Part shown: in pieces, positions 45,126 to 53,448 of the stretch
How the letters are laid out: each line of letters begins with the position of its first letter
Position numbering within the stretch: the stretch's first letter is position 1
Assembly: GCF_000222485.1 (NCBI RefSeq)
Contig: NC_015914.1
Location: forward strand, 3,950,001-4,014,000
Source of the DNA: Cyclobacterium marinum DSM 745
Lineage (GTDB): Bacteria; Bacteroidota; Bacteroidia; Cytophagales; Cyclobacteriaceae
Length of the DNA stretch: 64,000 bases
Direction: 5' to 3'
Made by a program: the position numbers and the translations under genes
Notes under the pieces: generated by a model
Databases searched by the model: none
Told to the model about the DNA's origin: nothing
The model's input: only the letters and a program-made list of their open reading frames with translations

Positions 45126-45895
45126 GTTTTTTAGGGAGCAATATTAAGGTATTACGTAGGAAGTCAGGGTTAACCCAGACACAGCTGGCAGAAGAGCTTG
45201 GTGTCCAACGAACCATGATTTCTGCCTATGAGGATGGGAGATCCGAACCCAGGCTTACCACATTGCTTACCTTGAGCAAGATTTTTGATGTCTCAATGGA
45301 TGAGCTGACAGGATGGGATATTGCAAGTAAAGGGCGTCAATTTCTTCAACGAGAGCGATTAAAGATACTCACGGTCACATTGGATCAAGATGAGCAGGAA
45401 AGAATTAGCATGGTGGGTAAAAAAGCTTCTGCCGGATATCTTAATGGATATGCAGATCCGGAGTATATGGAGAATTTACCCAATTTTAGACTTCCTAATT
45501 TGGATGGCAATAAGACCTACCGAGCATTTGAAATAAGCGGAGACAGCATGTTGCCGTTGATGCCGGGCACAGTTGTAGTGGGTGCTTATATCGAAAGCCC
45601 AATGGAGATTAAAAATGGTAAAACATATGTTTTGGTTACCAAAAATGATGGGATTGTTTACAAAAGGGTTTTTAATTATATAGAAGAGAGGGGTAAATTA
45701 TTTGCTGTGTCGGATAATCAAACCTACAAACCCTATGATATTTCGATTCAGGATGTAATGGAAATATGGGAAGCCAAAGCTTTTATTAGCTCACATTTTC
45801 CTGATCCAACTCCATCAGCCCCTGTTTCACTGGAGGAAATAGGGAAAATGATTTTAGAAATAAAATCGGATATTAGAAAAATATCCGACCACTAA
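45122..45895 (+). CDS. XRE-family transcriptional regulator with LexA-like S24 peptidase domain
   Basis: 257 residues. The N-terminus is a helix-turn-helix of the Cro/CI type (IKVLRRKSGLTQTQLAEELG, RTMISAYEDGRSEP; about residues 8-60). The C-terminal S24 domain has the catalytic Ser142 in ISGDSMLPLMPG and Lys181 in DGIVYKRV. An Ala104-Gly105 pair (KASAGYL) sits 38 residues before Ser142, matching the self-cleavage spacing of LexA and phage CI. It may therefore be inactivated by RecA-stimulated autoproteolysis, which is an inference. It is coupled to the 85-residue gene and preceded by a palindrome that is a likely autoregulatory site. Confidence 0.92.
   Translation: MSFLGSNIKVLRRKSGLTQTQLAEELGVQRTMISAYEDGRSEPRLTTLLTLSKIFDVSMDELTGWDIASKGRQFLQRERLKILTVTLDQDEQERISMVGKKASAGYLNGYADPEYMENLPNFRLPNLDGNKTYRAFEISGDSMLPLMPGTVVVGAYIESPMEIKNGKTYVLVTKNDGIVYKRVFNYIEERGKLFAVSDNQTYKPYDISIQDVMEIWEAKAFISSHFPDPTPSAPVSLEEIGKMILEIKSDIRKISDH
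45862..45888 (-). terminator. Hairpin in the 3' end of the S24 gene, serving the convergent gene
   Basis: Stem TCGGATATT (45866-45874) with AATATCCGA (45880-45888), 5-base loop. It lies inside the last ten codons of the S24 regulator. Minus-strand reading gives a U-rich stretch after it, so it fits as terminator of the gene ending at 45908. Confidence 0.5.
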
Positions 45896-45907
45896 AAGTT
45901 CGAAAAA

Positions 45908-46669
45908 TCATATGAGCTCACTCAGGGCTTGTTGGATTTTTTTCTTGGCATCAAATGAAGGGTCAAGGTTAATAATGCCTTTTTCAAAATTGTGCCAAAC
46001 TCCATCTCCACAATCCAAATACCTGCCATTTTTTTCGGGTTGATCTTCTATGGCTAAACCGTAATCGTAATCCGGTATAAAGATAAGTGAGGCAATTTCT
46101 CGGCCTCTTTCCCAAGCTATTTCTTTTTGTTTCCCATTGATGTTTAGAAGTACCTTCCTTACAGAAAATTTATAAACGATTTCAACCATCGTTTTTTGCT
46201 CTTTCTTAACTTCCAAATACCTAATTTGCATAGGGGCCTCTTTCTTGCTGACCTCATATATGGCTTGGATGAAATCTTGACAGGTAAAATACCAATCCTC
46301 TTGGTTTAGAGGAATGTCGCGAATCAACTTTCCATGAATATCCTTTGCCAATAATTTAATTCCGCCCTTTTCCCCTAGTGTTTTTAGGTTAGACCATTTG
46401 GATGAAGAATAAAGCTTTTTGAAGATGTCTTCCCAAAGCTTAGGAATCTCTCCTTTATAACTATAGTCATCCGCCATGGTAAAACCTTCATCAACGATTT
46501 CTTCAGGAGTCAAAGTTTCTCTATCTGTATATTGAATATTAAATTGGGTATTTACAAAGTTTTTACTGAAAGAGAGTTTTAACTTAAAAATATGACAAAA
46601 TGGTGGAGGAACTTCTCCGGTGATAAAATCAATTTCCAATCGTACAATGTCGTCTGATTTTAGGTGCAT
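45908..46669 (-). CDS. Conserved hypothetical protein (unknown function)
   Basis: 253 residues from ATG 46669 (MHLKSDDIVRLEI); a start nine codons upstream is less likely. No signal peptide, membrane segment or catalytic motif recognised. The sequence looks like a soluble beta-rich protein with segments such as FTMADDYSYKGEIPKLWEDIF and GRYLDCGDGVWHNFEKG. It ends 12 bp from the convergent S24 regulator and diverges from the 2OG oxygenase gene. I cannot assign a function. Confidence 0.75.
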   Translation of the reverse strand: MHLKSDDIVRLEIDFITGEVPPPFCHIFKLKLSFSKNFVNTQFNIQYTDRETLTPEEIVDEGFTMADDYSYKGEIPKLWEDIFKKLYSSSKWSNLKTLGEKGGIKLLAKDIHGKLIRDIPLNQEDWYFTCQDFIQAIYEVSKKEAPMQIRYLEVKKEQKTMVEIVYKFSVRKVLLNINGKQKEIAWERGREIASLIFIPDYDYGLAIEDQPEKNGRYLDCGDGVWHNFEKGIINLDPSFDAKKKIQQALSELI

Positions 46670-46826
46670 ATTTTTTTTATTCTTTTGGAAAAACAAAATT
46701 AAGGCTTAATAATAAAAATAAGAGATAAAATTGAGAATTTCACTTCACTAATTATTTTACATCCTTCTAAAATAATTTAGGACCACAAATGAAGGAAATT
46801 TCTAATAATAAACGACATTTGACCCT

Positions 46827-47447
46827 ATGGATGAATGGGAAAAAAAGAATGAAATTATAGTTGAAAGCCTTTACGAAAAAGGCTGGTGTGTTTTGGATCA
46901 CTATATATCAGAAGAATTTAGAAAGGAGTTACTCAATGAACAGCGAGAATTGCTTATGCATGGGCAATTTAGATTGGCGGGGATTGGGAAAGGAGAAACT
47001 TTTGCGATAAAACCTGAAATAAGAAGCGATAAAGTCTTATGGATGGATGAAAACCTCTTAACACCACTTCAAGAAGTATATTGGGATAAGATGGAGCGCT
47101 TAAGGTCAGCCATTAATCAACGTTGCTTTTTAGGGCTTAAATCCTTTGAAGCTCATTTTGCCATGTATCCTCAGGGTTCTTTTTACCTAAGACACCTAGA
47201 TCAATTTCAATCTGTTAGTTACAGGGTTGTGAGTGTGGTTTTGTACTTGAATGATACTTGGGAAGAATCTGATGGTGGAGAATTAAGAATGTTCTACACA
47301 AGACCTGATGGGATAGAAGATTATAAAGATTTCTTTCCATTGGGTGGGAGGATAGTCGTTTTTTTAAGTGGAGAAGTTCCTCATGAGGTATTGCCAACAA
47401 ACAAGGAAAGAATAAGCATAACCGGATGGATGAAGGATAGAGATTAA
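46827..47447 (+). CDS. 2OG-Fe(II) oxygenase (prolyl-4-hydroxylase-like)
   Basis: 206 residues, cytoplasmic. The double-stranded beta-helix iron site is visible: His and Asp in YLRHLDQFQ (His118, Asp120 approximately), the distal His in GEVPHEVLPT and the 2-oxoglutarate-binding Arg in KERISITGW. Such enzymes hydroxylate proteins or small molecules using Fe(II), O2 and 2-oxoglutarate. The substrate is unknown. Monocistronic, convergent with the DUF4174 gene. Confidence 0.88.
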   Translation: MDEWEKKNEIIVESLYEKGWCVLDHYISEEFRKELLNEQRELLMHGQFRLAGIGKGETFAIKPEIRSDKVLWMDENLLTPLQEVYWDKMERLRSAINQRCFLGLKSFEAHFAMYPQGSFYLRHLDQFQSVSYRVVSVVLYLNDTWEESDGGELRMFYTRPDGIEDYKDFFPLGGRIVVFLSGEVPHEVLPTNKERISITGWMKDRD

Positions 47448-47460
47448 AATTTCAATTCAT

Positions 47461-47880
47461 TTATTGGGGCTTATTTTTCATTTCTCGAATGCGCATGGGC
47501 ATTGAATCGATTGTGGAAAAAAGCAATTGCCAGTTAATTTCATTGCCAAATTCCTCTAATTTGGATCCACCATCTTTTCCTATCAATACGTAATTACCCT
47601 TGTCGGAGCCTGACCCGTACAGCTTTTGCAATTCTTTTTGATAATTTTTTGTAAAGGTATACGGGGAATTACTCTCAAATTCATCTCCAAAATAAAAATA
47701 AATCAGATCACGGTCGACAAGGTCTACTTGAATCGCATCCGTTAAACCCAATCCCTTAGCATTTTTATCAGCAGGAAAAACCAATAAAACCCTATTTTTC
47801 CATTGCAGGTCTTTAATTTCTATGTGGGTTTGAGAAAAGGAGCTCCCCATTATAAATAGTAAAGTGATCAGAATTTTCAT
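47461..47880 (-). CDS. DUF4174 domain protein, probably exported
   Basis: 139 residues from ATG 47880 (MKILITLLFIMGSSFSQ), which opens a signal peptide; ATGs four and ten codons upstream are in frame. The DUF4174 pattern is visible: RVLLVFPADKNAKG near the N-terminus, YVLIGKDGGSKLEEFGNEI in the middle and the hallmark IDSMPMRIREM at the end. The fold is thought to be thioredoxin/peroxiredoxin-like without a catalytic CxxC, and function is unknown. A 14-bp perfect inverted repeat encloses the start codon (47860-47873 and 47930-47943), suggesting translation control by mRNA folding. Confidence 0.82.
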   Translation of the reverse strand: MKILITLLFIMGSSFSQTHIEIKDLQWKNRVLLVFPADKNAKGLGLTDAIQVDLVDRDLIYFYFGDEFESNSPYTFTKNYQKELQKLYGSGSDKGNYVLIGKDGGSKLEEFGNEINWQLLFSTIDSMPMRIREMKNKPQ

Positions 47881-47943
47881 TGTTTCGTGCATTTTGACTT
47901 GAAAACACAACTCATATCATGGAAAATTGTTCTGATCACTTTA
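47860..47943 (-). promoter_or_regulatory. 14-bp inverted repeat enclosing the DUF4174 start codon
   Basis: TAAAGTGATCAGAA (47860-47873) and TTCTGATCACTTTA (47930-47943) are perfect complements. In the minus-strand mRNA the 5' arm lies in the leader and the 3' arm covers codons 3-7, leaving the start codon in the loop of a long hairpin. The arms read TGATCA at their centre, so they could alternatively be two half-sites for a DNA-binding protein. Confidence 0.5.
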
Positions 47944-47945
47944 AA

Positions 47946-47985
47946 TTGACTCAGACCTGCGAAAATAATCGCTGATCTGAGTCAA
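47946..47985. repeat. Hairpin between metG and the DUF4174 gene
   Basis: Stem TTGACTCAGA (47946-47955) with TCTGAGTCAA (47976-47985) plus an inner GCGA/TCGC stem (47959-47962, 47969-47972). It lies 35 bp past the metG stop on the minus strand. There is no U run after it, so it may be a weak terminator or an mRNA 3'-end stabiliser. Confidence 0.55.
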
Positions 47986-48020
47986 GTGTTTGGTTACCAA
48001 AAAGGAATCCGATTTTCAGT

Positions 48021-50081
48021 TTAACTGATGCCAGAACCTGGATTGGTGGCTTCGTGAGGAGTTAGTAATTTTAGTTTTCCTTCAGCGTCTTCCGCCATTA
48101 AAATCATTCCTTCAGATTCAATGCCCACCATCTTTTTAGGTGCTAAATTTAGTAACATTGTCACTTGACGTCCTACCAAATCCTCAGGAGTAAATTGTTC
48201 GGCCACACCACTTAATACTGTTTTGATGCCTATACCGGTATCTACTTTCAATTGGAGGAGTTTTTTTGATTTTTTGACCTTAATGGCCTCAACAATGGTT
48301 ACTACTCTTAAATCTAGTTTTACAAAATCATCAAACGATACAATGTCTTTCATTGGAGCTGCTTTGTATTTGGCAGCTTCATTTTTCTTTTTACTATCCA
48401 AAAGTTTTTTAATTTGCGCTTCTACAGTACTGTCTTCAATTTTCTGGAATAGTAAGGCCGCTTTATTGATCGTGTCTCCTTCTTTTATCAAATCCATTTG
48501 GCCGGCCTTCTTCCATTGTAAGGTTTGAAGACCAAGCATGTCTTTTATTTTCTCAGAGGTAAAAGGCAAGAACGGTTGAGACAAAATGGATAGGTTGGCA
48601 ACAATATTTAGAGCAATATTTAATATTGTGGCGGTTCTTTCTTCGTTGGTTTTGATGGTTTTCCATGGTTCGGTTTCTGCTAAGTATTTGTTACCCGTTC
48701 TAGCAAAATCCATCATCAATGATAAGGCTTCTCTAAACCTGTATTTTTCTACCGATTGTGCAATTTTCTCAGGATATTCCGACAAGATACGGATGAGTTC
48801 TTCATCAACCGGTTCTAAACCATGGTGCTTTGGTACCTTGCCTCCATAATACTTATGGGTTAAGACTACCGCACGGTTGACGAAGTTTCCGAAGATTGCG
48901 ACCAACTCATTGTTGTTCCTGGCTTGAAAATCCTTCCAAGTAAAATCATTGTCCTTGGTTTCAGGAGCATTTGCGGTCAATACATAACGCAAAACATCTT
49001 CCTGTCCGGGAAACTCTTCAAGGTATTCATGCAACCATACCGCCCAGTTTTTTGAGGTAGATATTTTTTGACCTTCCAAATTTAGAAATTCATTGGCTGG
49101 AACATTTTCCGGCAATATGAAACCTCCTAAAGTTTTTAAAATGGCAGGGAAAGTAATGCAATGAAATACAATATTGTCCTTTCCAATGAAATGTACAAGC
49201 TTGGTTTCTTTGTCTTTCCAATACAATTCCCAATCTTTTCCTTGCGCTTTGGCCCATTCTTTTGTGGAGGAAATATAGCCAATGGGGGCATCAAACCAAA
49301 CGTAAAGTACTTTACCTTCGGCTCCGGTAATGGGTACCGGAATACCCCAGTCCATATCTCTGGTCATGGAACGTGGTTGGAGACCATCACCTGTCTCTAG
49401 CCAGCTTCTGCATTGCCCAAGAACATTGTTTTTCCAGTCTTTGGCATGGTCTTCAAGGATCCATTTCTTTAAAAACGGTGTGTATTTTCCCAAGTCCAAA
49501 AACCAATGTTTGGTCAATTTTAATACCGGAGTATTACCACTGAGTTTGGAGCGGGGATTGATAAGGTCGGTTGGGCTAAGAGATGAACCGCATTTTTCAC
49601 ACTGATCCCCATAAGCCTCTTCGTACCCACAATTGGGACAAGTTCCTTCAATATACCTGTCAGCTAGAAACTGTTTGGCTTCAGCATCATAATATTGTTC
49701 AGTTTCCTTCTCATCAAATTCGCCTTTTTGGTAGAGGTCGGTAAACAATTGGCTGGCTGTTTCGTGATGTACCGGAGAAGAGGTCCTGGAATAGTGGTCA
49801 AAGCTAATTCCAAATTTCTCAAAACTCATTTTCATTATTTCATGGTACCTGTCTACTACTTCTTGAGGACTTATCCCTTCATTTTTAGCTTTGATGGTAA
49901 TGGCAACACCATGTTCATCGGAACCACACACATAGGCCACATCTTTTTGTTGAGACCTTAAATACCGTACATATATATCTGATGGAATATAACAACCCGC
50001 CAAATGTCCTATATGTAATGGACCGTTGGCATAAGGTAAGGCAGAGGTAATTGTATATCTTTTGAATTTATTTTCGCTCAT
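48021..50081 (-). CDS. metG: Methionyl-tRNA synthetase
   Basis: 686 residues from ATG 50081 ([20 protein letters not shown]); an upstream TTG is not needed. It charges tRNA-Met. Visible are the HIGH box in [13 protein letters not shown], the Cys4 zinc knuckle ([18 protein letters not shown]), the KMSKS-type loop ([12 protein letters not shown]), the anticodon-binding helices and a C-terminal tRNA-binding OB-fold domain ([18 protein letters not shown]). This is the long, dimeric, E. coli-like form. Essential housekeeping gene. Confidence 0.97.
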   Translation of the reverse strand: MSENKFKRYTITSALPYANGPLHIGHLAGCYIPSDIYVRYLRSQQKDVAYVCGSDEHGVAITIKAKNEGISPQEVVDRYHEIMKMSFEKFGISFDHYSRTSSPVHHETASQLFTDLYQKGEFDEKETEQYYDAEAKQFLADRYIEGTCPNCGYEEAYGDQCEKCGSSLSPTDLINPRSKLSGNTPVLKLTKHWFLDLGKYTPFLKKWILEDHAKDWKNNVLGQCRSWLETGDGLQPRSMTRDMDWGIPVPITGAEGKVLYVWFDAPIGYISSTKEWAKAQGKDWELYWKDKETKLVHFIGKDNIVFHCITFPAILKTLGGFILPENVPANEFLNLEGQKISTSKNWAVWLHEYLEEFPGQEDVLRYVLTANAPETKDNDFTWKDFQARNNNELVAIFGNFVNRAVVLTHKYYGGKVPKHHGLEPVDEELIRILSEYPEKIAQSVEKYRFREALSLMMDFARTGNKYLAETEPWKTIKTNEERTATILNIALNIVANLSILSQPFLPFTSEKIKDMLGLQTLQWKKAGQMDLIKEGDTINKAALLFQKIEDSTVEAQIKKLLDSKKKNEAAKYKAAPMKDIVSFDDFVKLDLRVVTIVEAIKVKKSKKLLQLKVDTGIGIKTVLSGVAEQFTPEDLVGRQVTMLLNLAPKKMVGIESEGMILMAEDAEGKLKLLTPHEATNPGSGIS

Positions 50082-50254
50082 AGGGTGCAAAGATAGCTAA
50101 AATTGATTTTGAGTGAAATAGCAGGATAGATTTATACCGCCGGAGGAATAAATCAAATCCATTTACTACATCCGGATTGACCTTATTTTATTGAAGGCTT
50201 ATTTCTGGTTTCTCAGAATAGAAGCTCAACTAATAAAGAATAATAGATGTTTAT

Positions 50255-51589
50255 TTACTGTAAGCTTGAATCAAATTCTTGGGCCATTATTGTAAGCTTA
50301 TTTACGATTTTGGGGTGAAGCTCAGCAACATTTGTTTTTTCAGAGACATCATTCTCCAGATCATAAAGTGAAACCAAGAAAGAACCTTCAGATTTTTCAT
50401 TCCAGCCGATTGATTTTTTTGTATGAAGTTTCCATTTCCCTAGCCTAATGGCTTCAAGCTCACCATTTCTTGCATAAAAATAGAAAGGCCTTTCAGGTAA
50501 ATTTTCATTCTTGGGGTTCATTAGGAAAGCGCTAATATCCATTCCGTCAATTTTTATCTCTTCAGGGATCTTTGTTGATGCCAGCTTAGCGAAGGTGGGG
50601 AAAAGGTCTAAAGTACTCACAAATTCGTCAGTCACTACTCCTCGTGGAATGGAACCAGGCCAAGTAATTATGCCGGGAACCCTTTGCCCTCCTTCCCATG
50701 TCTGTGCTTTCTTGCCCCTTAAAGGTTTTGCTGATCCTTTGGCCGGACCATTGTCTGAAGTGAAAACAAAGATGGTGTTTTCATAGATCCCTTCTTCTTT
50801 CAATGCATTAATAATTTCCCCAGCACTCCAGTCCAACTCCATTATTACATCACCATACAAGCCATTTTTACTTTTGCCCTCAAAAGCAGGAGAAGCGAAT
50901 AGCGGGGTGTGCGGCATGTTATGCGCCAGGTAAATAAAGAAAGGCTTTTCACCTCTATTTTTTATTCTTTTTACCGTCTCTTCAGTATAGCGCTTGGTTA
51001 AATACCTTTGGTCAGACCCATTTTCTATAACTTTAGTGTTTTCATAAAATGGTAATGGTGGTGATTGGAAATCAATATTTTTATAATAATAGTTGTCCAT
51101 ATCATTGGAATAAGGTACTCCGTAAAAAGTGTCAAATCCCTGATTGTATGGCATGTATTCGTCCTTATGCCCCAAATGCCATTTACCTATACAGGCTGTG
51201 CTATAGCCGGCACCTTTCAGTAATTCTGCCATGGTAAATGCTTGGGGGGATAGTCCTCCTTCTGAATATGGAAATAATACTGCTTCATGTAGATTACTTC
51301 TTTTGGGATATTGACCAGTCAGTAATCCCGCTCTGGAAGGTGTACATACCGTTGCAGGAACATAAAAATTTGTAAACCTAATACCTTCTGAAGCCAACTG
51401 ATCTAAATGGGGCGTTTCAAAATCCTCTGCTCCATATACTCCCAAATCCGCATAGCCTTGGTCATCTGTGAAAAATACTATAATATTTGGAGGGCTGATA
51501 GTATTACCAACTTTCTGCTCACAGGCAAAAAAGATTATAGACAAAAGTAATACCGGTAATAGTCTTAAGGATGAATTAATTAGATACAT
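50255..51589 (-). CDS. Arylsulfatase-family sulfatase lipoprotein
   Basis: 444 residues with a lipoprotein signal ending at Cys23 (SIIFFAC). The type I sulfatase fold is clear: metal-binding Asp42-Asp43 in VFFTDDQGYADLG, the formylglycine precursor Cys82 in VCTPSRAGLLTGQ, GKWHLGH, and FTSDNGPAKG for the second metal site. It removes sulfate esters, most likely from sulfated polysaccharides at the cell surface. It needs an anaerobic or FGE-type maturase encoded elsewhere. It diverges from the GH20 hexosaminidase gene, which suggests use on a sulfated N-acetylhexosamine glycan; that link is inference. Confidence 0.93.
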   Translation of the reverse strand: MYLINSSLRLLPVLLLSIIFFACEQKVGNTISPPNIIVFFTDDQGYADLGVYGAEDFETPHLDQLASEGIRFTNFYVPATVCTPSRAGLLTGQYPKRSNLHEAVLFPYSEGGLSPQAFTMAELLKGAGYSTACIGKWHLGHKDEYMPYNQGFDTFYGVPYSNDMDNYYYKNIDFQSPPLPFYENTKVIENGSDQRYLTKRYTEETVKRIKNRGEKPFFIYLAHNMPHTPLFASPAFEGKSKNGLYGDVIMELDWSAGEIINALKEEGIYENTIFVFTSDNGPAKGSAKPLRGKKAQTWEGGQRVPGIITWPGSIPRGVVTDEFVSTLDLFPTFAKLASTKIPEEIKIDGMDISAFLMNPKNENLPERPFYFYARNGELEAIRLGKWKLHTKKSIGWNEKSEGSFLVSLYDLENDVSEKTNVAELHPKIVNKLTIMAQEFDSSLQ

Positions 51590-51820
51590 TACGATGGATT
51601 ATAGGAAAGTGTGGTAATATTATTTCCGAATTGAAGTCAGTGATAAGGTGATTCTTTAGGATGTCAAATTTACGATTTTATCCTACTTTATTGCAGATAA
51701 AAATTAATTCAAAAAGCTGTTTCTTTTTGAGGGAATTAAATTTCAAATGAGATTATCATTCATTAAGCCGTCCTCTCGCATAATTTTTTATAGTTTTGGA
51801 AAATATTTAACCTTACCACA
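51590..51820. promoter_or_regulatory. Divergent sulfatase/hexosaminidase control region
   Basis: 231 bp between divergent genes. TAGTTTTG at 51791-51798 fits the -7 element for the GH20 gene, 23 bp before its ATG, but no TTG lies at the right distance upstream. Confidence 0.35.
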
Positions 51821-53401
51821 ATGTATTTAGCTAAGCATTTTCTATTATCATTTTTATTTGCCCTTTTTTCTCTAGATTTCACGGTCGCTCAGCAACAGCC
51901 TGAAATTATTCCTATTCCGACCACCTATCTCCTAAACCAAGGTGAATTTCAATGGGATAACAAAGTGGGACTTGTTCTTGAAAATTTCCCTAATCAAGGA
52001 AATTATTTGCAACAAGAGGCATTAAGATTATTGAATCTTCCTCTTCAGGAAATTGAATCTGTTTCAAAAACCATCCTAATAAGAAAGGTAAATGACCTGA
52101 AGGAAGGCTATACATTGGACATTCAGCAGAATAGCGTAACCATAGAAGCTGCGGATGAAACGGGAGCCTTTTATGGAGTAATTTCTTTGCTTCAACTCGC
52201 ACATGCTTCCAAAGAAAAAAATGGAAAAATTATTCTTCCAAACTGGAAAATTCAGGATAGTCCAAAGTATGAATGGCGAGGGATCATGTTGGATGAGTCT
52301 AGGTACTTTTTTGGCATGGAAAAGGTGAAGCAGTTACTTGATCATATGGCTTATTATAAATTAAATACATTTCATTGGCATTTGACGGATGCTCCCGGAT
52401 GGCGGATTGAAATTAAAAATTTCCCCAAATTAACAACAGTGGGAGGAATTGGTAATCAATCTGAGCCGAATGCTCCTGCAGCTTATTATACCCAAGAGGA
52501 AATTAAAGAAATCGTTAGGTATGCCCGTGAACGAATGATTAGGGTGATTCCTGAAATTGATATGCCCGGACATGCCACAGCTGCCAATAGGGCATATCCG
52601 GAACATAGTGGCGGTGGATCAGAAAAATATCCGGACTTCACCTTTCACCCTGCCAAAGAGACTACTTATGCTTATTTATCCCAAATTTTGCATGAGGTGG
52701 ATGCATTATTTCCCAGCAATATGATGCATCTGGGAGGGGATGAAGTAAGTTTTGGCAATCAGATGTGGCCAAAAGATCCGGATGTTCTGCGATTGATGGA
52801 AAATGAAAGATTGACGGACATGAAAGATGTTGAGGACTATTTCTTTGAAAGGATGGCTGACACTCTTTTTCGTTTTAGCAATAAAGTGTTGGCCTGGGAT
52901 GAAATGGCTTCCGCAAATTTGCCTAAAGACAAAACAATTATCTTTTGGTGGAGGCATGATAAAAAGGAACAGCTAAGCCTTTCTCTCAAAAATGGTTACC
53001 CAACAGTAGTCTGCCCAAGGATCCCTTTTTACTTTGACTTTCTTCAGCAAGAAGACCATAAGTACGGAAGAAAGTGGGCAGGTGCTTATGCTCCATTAGA
53101 AGCTGTATATAATTTTGATATGGATGCTTTTGGCATAAAAAAAGAAGATGAAAACCTTATTTTAGGCATTCAGGCTAACCTTTGGACAGAAACTGTGCCT
53201 AATGAAGACAGGTTTGATTTTTTAATGTATCCAAGAATAGCCGCTTTGGCAGAAGTGGTTTGGTCGCAAAATGAAAATCAATCTTATCCTCAATTTATGG
53301 AAAGACTGGAAGTACATTTGGATAAGTACAAAGCTGAAAAATTATATTATTACAATCCTTTTGATCCTGATCATCATCCTGAACCTGTTTATGAACCCTA
53401 A
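51821..53401 (+). CDS. Beta-N-acetylhexosaminidase, GH20
   Basis: 526 residues with a signal peptide (MYLAKHFLLSFLFALFSLDF). An N-terminal GH20b-type domain precedes the catalytic barrel. The catalytic Asp307-Glu308 pair is in MHLGGDEVSFG, and the substrate pocket is seen in YKLNTFHWHLTDAPGWRIEI, PEIDMPGHATAANRAYPE and NLWTETVPNEDRFDFLMYPR. It releases terminal GlcNAc or GalNAc from chitin oligomers or glycoconjugates by substrate-assisted catalysis. It probably acts in the periplasm together with the divergent sulfatase. Confidence 0.95.
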   Translation: MYLAKHFLLSFLFALFSLDFTVAQQQPEIIPIPTTYLLNQGEFQWDNKVGLVLENFPNQGNYLQQEALRLLNLPLQEIESVSKTILIRKVNDLKEGYTLDIQQNSVTIEAADETGAFYGVISLLQLAHASKEKNGKIILPNWKIQDSPKYEWRGIMLDESRYFFGMEKVKQLLDHMAYYKLNTFHWHLTDAPGWRIEIKNFPKLTTVGGIGNQSEPNAPAAYYTQEEIKEIVRYARERMIRVIPEIDMPGHATAANRAYPEHSGGGSEKYPDFTFHPAKETTYAYLSQILHEVDALFPSNMMHLGGDEVSFGNQMWPKDPDVLRLMENERLTDMKDVEDYFFERMADTLFRFSNKVLAWDEMASANLPKDKTIIFWWRHDKKEQLSLSLKNGYPTVVCPRIPFYFDFLQQEDHKYGRKWAGAYAPLEAVYNFDMDAFGIKKEDENLILGIQANLWTETVPNEDRFDFLMYPRIAALAEVVWSQNENQSYPQFMERLEVHLDKYKAEKLYYYNPFDPDHHPEPVYEP

Positions 53402-53448
53402 TAGGAAGTTGTTTACCGTTTAGATTCATCAACAGGTTCTTTATTGGG

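Noticed and set aside
50082..50095. TTG start for metG at 50090 and a TATCTTTG -7-like element at 50095-50088
   Set aside because: ATG 50081 is a normal start three codons later; the element lacks a TTG partner and would give a leaderless mRNA.
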